From positions 1 to 64,000 of the forward strand of contig JAKARS010000005.1 in NCBI GenBank assembly GCA_021828375.1: a DNA stretch of 64,000 nucleotides, given 5' to 3'. Both the position numbers and the translations under genes were made by a program. The stretch comes from Nitrospirota bacterium. Its GTDB lineage: Bacteria > Nitrospirota > Leptospirillia > Leptospirillales > Leptospirillaceae. Below are positions 60,845 to 64,000 of the stretch, in pieces (the stretch's first letter is position 1; every line of letters begins with the position of its first letter). The notes under the pieces are model-generated. The model had not been told where the DNA came from. It made no database searches and saw nothing but the letters and a program-made list of their open reading frames with translations.

Positions 60845-62455
60845 ATGAATCACGAACAGAAGATCATTCAGGAATTGACGGCCTTTTTCGAGATCAGCCG
60901 GGAACTTGCAAGCTCCCCTGACCTCGACAGCGCGTTGTCTCACATCCTGGGCATCATGGACTCCCAGCTCAACCTCCACCGGGGAGCCATTCTTCTCCTC
61001 GACGCACAGACCGACGAACTCATGACCGAACTGGCCTTTGGCATGTCGGAGGAGGAAAAACGGAAGGGGAGGTTCAAGGCGGGGGAAGGGATCAGCGGAA
61101 CGGTCCTCTCCACCGGTCAGCCCATTGTGGTTCCGGATATCGATGCGGAGCCCCGCTTCCTCAACCGGACGGGAAGCCGCAAGGGAAAGGGACGGACCAA
61201 GACGGCCTTCATCGCCGTTCCTCTCATCTTTCAGGGGAAGAAGATCGGTGTTCTCTCCGCCGACTGCGACATGTCCCAGGGGGAGCGCGATCTCGAGGAA
61301 GATACGCGGGTTCTTTCGATCATCGGGTCGACCATTGCCCAGGCCGTTCTTCTTCGTCAGCGCCTGAGCCACGAGAACAAAAAGCTCCTCGAGGAGGCGA
61401 CGCGGCTTGAGCATGCCCTGAAGGGCCGCTATGCCATCGAAGGATGGATCGGCCGCTCGAAGGTCATGAACCAGATCGCCGAAAGCGTCCATCAGGTCGC
61501 AGGAAGCCGAGCCACCGTTCTCATCTTGGGAGAGAGCGGCACGGGCAAGGAGGTCATCGCCAAGGCTCTCCACTTCATGAGCCCCCGGGCGAAGAACCCC
61601 TTCGTTCAGATCAACTGCGCCGCGATCCCCGAGACCCTTCTCGAGAGCCAGCTCTTTGGCCATGAAAAGGGGGCTTTTACCGGCGCCCATCTGTCCCGTC
61701 CGGGAAAGTTCGAGGCGGCGGCGGGCGGGACAATCTTCCTCGACGAGATCGGGGAGGTCTCGCCTGCGGTCCAGGTGAAGCTCCTGAGGGTCCTTCAGGA
61801 GCGTTCGGTGGAGCGTCTGGGGGGACAGCGGGTCATTCCGGTGGATGTGAGGATAGTCGCGGCCACGAATCGCAACCTCGAGGAGCTGATCCGGCGCAAT
61901 CAGTTCCGGGAGGATCTTTACTACCGCCTCAACGTGGTTCCCCTGGTCCTTCCCCCCCTTCGCGATCGCCGGGAAGACATTCCTTTGCTTGTCAACCATT
62001 TCATCGACAAGTTCAACACGGATAACGCCCGCTCGGTGACCCTGGGGGAGGGGGTGATCGATCTTTTGGTGGATTATGAGTGGCCCGGCAATGTGCGGGA
62101 GCTTGAGAACATGGTGGAGAGACTGGTGGTCATGGCCCGGGAGGAAAAAATTGCCCTGGAGGACGTTCGCAAGGCGATGACGCTCTACCCCCGTCCCGGA
62201 CGGACGGAGATGCCGTCGGAACGAGAGCGGGAGGAGCGCCCGGAGATGTCAACCCGGCGGTCCTTCCCCGAGCCGGGAGGAGACAAGGGGCTTTTGGGTG
62301 CGGTCGGCTCTCTTGAGCGGGAGCAGATCGAGACGGTCCTCAAACGCTACGGGTATGTGAAGACCCGGGCGGCCCGGGCCCTGGGAGTGACGCCCCGCCA
62401 GCTCCGGTACCGGATGATCAAATACCAGATCCCCGATGAGGTCCCGGAGGAGTAA
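60845..62455 (+). CDS. nifA: NifA-like sigma54-dependent activator (GAF-AAA-Fis HTH)
   Basis: GAF domain, [22 protein letters not shown]-terminal [21 protein letters not shown]. Confidence 0.85.
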   Translation: MNHEQKIIQELTAFFEISRELASSPDLDSALSHILGIMDSQLNLHRGAILLLDAQTDELMTELAFGMSEEEKRKGRFKAGEGISGTVLSTGQPIVVPDIDAEPRFLNRTGSRKGKGRTKTAFIAVPLIFQGKKIGVLSADCDMSQGERDLEEDTRVLSIIGSTIAQAVLLRQRLSHENKKLLEEATRLEHALKGRYAIEGWIGRSKVMNQIAESVHQVAGSRATVLILGESGTGKEVIAKALHFMSPRAKNPFVQINCAAIPETLLESQLFGHEKGAFTGAHLSRPGKFEAAAGGTIFLDEIGEVSPAVQVKLLRVLQERSVERLGGQRVIPVDVRIVAATNRNLEELIRRNQFREDLYYRLNVVPLVLPPLRDRREDIPLLVNHFIDKFNTDNARSVTLGEGVIDLLVDYEWPGNVRELENMVERLVVMAREEKIALEDVRKAMTLYPRPGRTEMPSEREREERPEMSTRRSFPEPGGDKGLLGAVGSLEREQIETVLKRYGYVKTRAARALGVTPRQLRYRMIKYQIPDEVPEE

Positions 62456-62465
62456 TGCCGAACCC

Positions 62466-63995
62466 TTAAGAGAGGCGGATGCCCAGCTCCTTGAGCTGAC
62501 CTCCATCCACAGGGGAGGGAGCCTCCGTGAGAAGACAGGATCCTTTCTGGGTCTTGGGGAAGGCCATGACCTCCCGGATGGAATCCCGTCCCAAGAGAAT
62601 CATTGCCAGCCGGTCGAGTCCGATGGCCATGCCCCCGTGAGGCGGGGCCCCGAAGGAGAGTGCTTCCAGGAGGAAGCCGAACCTGCGGGTGGCCTCCTCT
62701 TCGGAGAGTCCGATCAGGTCGAAGATCCGTCGCTGGAGTTCGAGCTCGTGGTTTCTGAGGCTTCCTCCCCCCACTTCCGTTCCGTTCAGCACGAGGTCAT
62801 ACGCCAGGGACCGTGTCTTCTCCGGGGTCTCCGACAGGATCCCCAGATCGTCGGGATGGGGGGCGGTGAAGGGGTGATGGATCGCCTCGTAGCGTTTCTC
62901 ATCGGGGTTCCATTCCAGAAGCGGAAAGTCGACCACCCAGAACAGGGAGGTCTTGGCCCGGTCGATGAGTCCGGCCCGCTCCGCCACATGCTGCCTGAGG
63001 GCTCCCAGGATCCTCAGGGCGGTCTTTCGGGTGTCGGCAATGAAGAGAAGGAGATCTCCGGGCTGAGCCTCCAGTCGCTCCTTCACCCCCTTCTGGACCT
63101 CCTCCGGGATAAACTTGAGGATGGGGCTGGCGAGTCCCCCTGTCTCCGACTTGATCCAGGCGAGGCCCTTTGCCCCCTGTCCCATGGCCCAGGCCGTGAG
63201 GTCTTCGATCTCCTTCCGGCTGAGGGCGGCCCCCCCCGGATAGCGGATCCCCCGAACCGTTCCCTCCTCCGCCGCCACGGCACTGGTAAAGACTGAAAAC
63301 TGGGTGTTACGGGCAAGGTCCGTGAGATCGACGATGGGAAGGTCGTAGCGGAGGTCGGGCTTGTCGCTTCCATAGCGGTTCATCGCCTCGTCGTAGGTCA
63401 GGCGCATGAAGGGTCGGGAGAGTGTCTCGCCGCGGAATTTCTGGAAGATGTCGCAGAAGAGCTCCTCGATGATTCCCAAAAATTTATCCCGCGTCAGGAA
63501 GGAGGCCTCGATGTCCACCTGGGTGAACTCCGGCTGCCGATCGGCGCGCAGGTCCTCGTCCCGGAAGCAGCGGGCGATCTGAAAATATCTCTCAAGACCT
63601 CCCACCATCAACAATTGCTTGAAGAGCTGGGGAGACTGGGGCAGCGCATAGAAAGATCCCTTTTCCAGCCGGGAGGGAACCAGAAAGTCCCGGGCCCCTT
63701 CAGGGGTGGAACGGGTGAGAAGGGGGGTCTCGATCTCCCAGAACTGGCAGGCGGTCATGTGGTTCCGGATCAGTGCCGTGAGCTCCGATCGGAACCTCAG
63801 TGCCTCCAGAAGCCGGGGAGAGCGCATGTCGAGGTACCGGTAGGTCAGTCGGAGGCTCTCCGAGACCTCCTCCGATGTCCCCACCGGGAAGGGCGGGGTT
63901 TTTGCGGAGTTCAGGATGGTCAGCTGGGTGACCCTGACCTCGCGGTCCCCTCCGGCCACGGAGGCGTTCACCGTTCCCTCGGGCCGCATCCCCAC
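62466..63995 (-). CDS. aspS: Aspartyl-tRNA synthetase, N-terminus runs off the window
   Basis: LTYRYLDMRSPRLLEALRFRSELTALIRNHM, FDLIGLSEEEATRRFGFLLEALSFGAPPHGGMAIGLDRLAMILLG. Confidence 0.95.
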   Translation of the reverse strand: MGMRPEGTVNASVAGGDREVRVTQLTILNSAKTPPFPVGTSEEVSESLRLTYRYLDMRSPRLLEALRFRSELTALIRNHMTACQFWEIETPLLTRSTPEGARDFLVPSRLEKGSFYALPQSPQLFKQLLMVGGLERYFQIARCFRDEDLRADRQPEFTQVDIEASFLTRDKFLGIIEELFCDIFQKFRGETLSRPFMRLTYDEAMNRYGSDKPDLRYDLPIVDLTDLARNTQFSVFTSAVAAEEGTVRGIRYPGGAALSRKEIEDLTAWAMGQGAKGLAWIKSETGGLASPILKFIPEEVQKGVKERLEAQPGDLLLFIADTRKTALRILGALRQHVAERAGLIDRAKTSLFWVVDFPLLEWNPDEKRYEAIHHPFTAPHPDDLGILSETPEKTRSLAYDLVLNGTEVGGGSLRNHELELQRRIFDLIGLSEEEATRRFGFLLEALSFGAPPHGGMAIGLDRLAMILLGRDSIREVMAFPKTQKGSCLLTEAPSPVDGGQLKELGIRLS

Positions 63996-64000
63996 GGTGC

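Noticed and set aside
1-64000. CRISPR arrays, transposases, prophage or toxin-antitoxin/defence genes
   Set aside because: Looked for repeated spacers, terminal inverted repeats and family motifs; none found.

Overview
This 64 kb window is gene-dense, GC-rich bacterial chromosome. The gene content (split cytochrome b/Rieske/multiheme cytochrome c operon, NifA-like regulator, LptD, FliM) suggests a Gram-negative chemolithotroph; a Leptospirillum/Nitrospirota-like origin is my inference and is untested. Most of the window is housekeeping. It holds a complete trpEGDCFBA-accD-folC-lptD run led by a ferredoxin and a sigma54 activator; a pyrR-pyrB-pyrC-carA-(PflX-like radical SAM)-carB-greA run; a b6f-like bc complex operon headed by an Fe-S/FAD NAD(P)-type oxidoreductase; a glnA/nifA-like pair; and two tRNAs (Arg-TCT, Met-CAT). 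I saw no CRISPR array, IS element, prophage or obvious defence island. The signals most worth follow-up are: (1) a cysteine-desulfurase homologue whose PLP-lysine motif reads SLSSSVAGGPAG, with no His-Lys; (2) a near-canonical intrinsic terminator in the glnA 5' leader, inside a divergent intergenic region, implying attenuation or a small RNA; (3) a U-rich 51-codon leader ORF whose TGA overlaps the GTG start of pyrR; (4) a good -24/-12 sigma54 promoter with upstream direct repeats in front of a tiny CXXC protein; (5) a bc complex with APWY instead of PEWY and an attached flavoprotein. Everything was read by eye; no database search was run.
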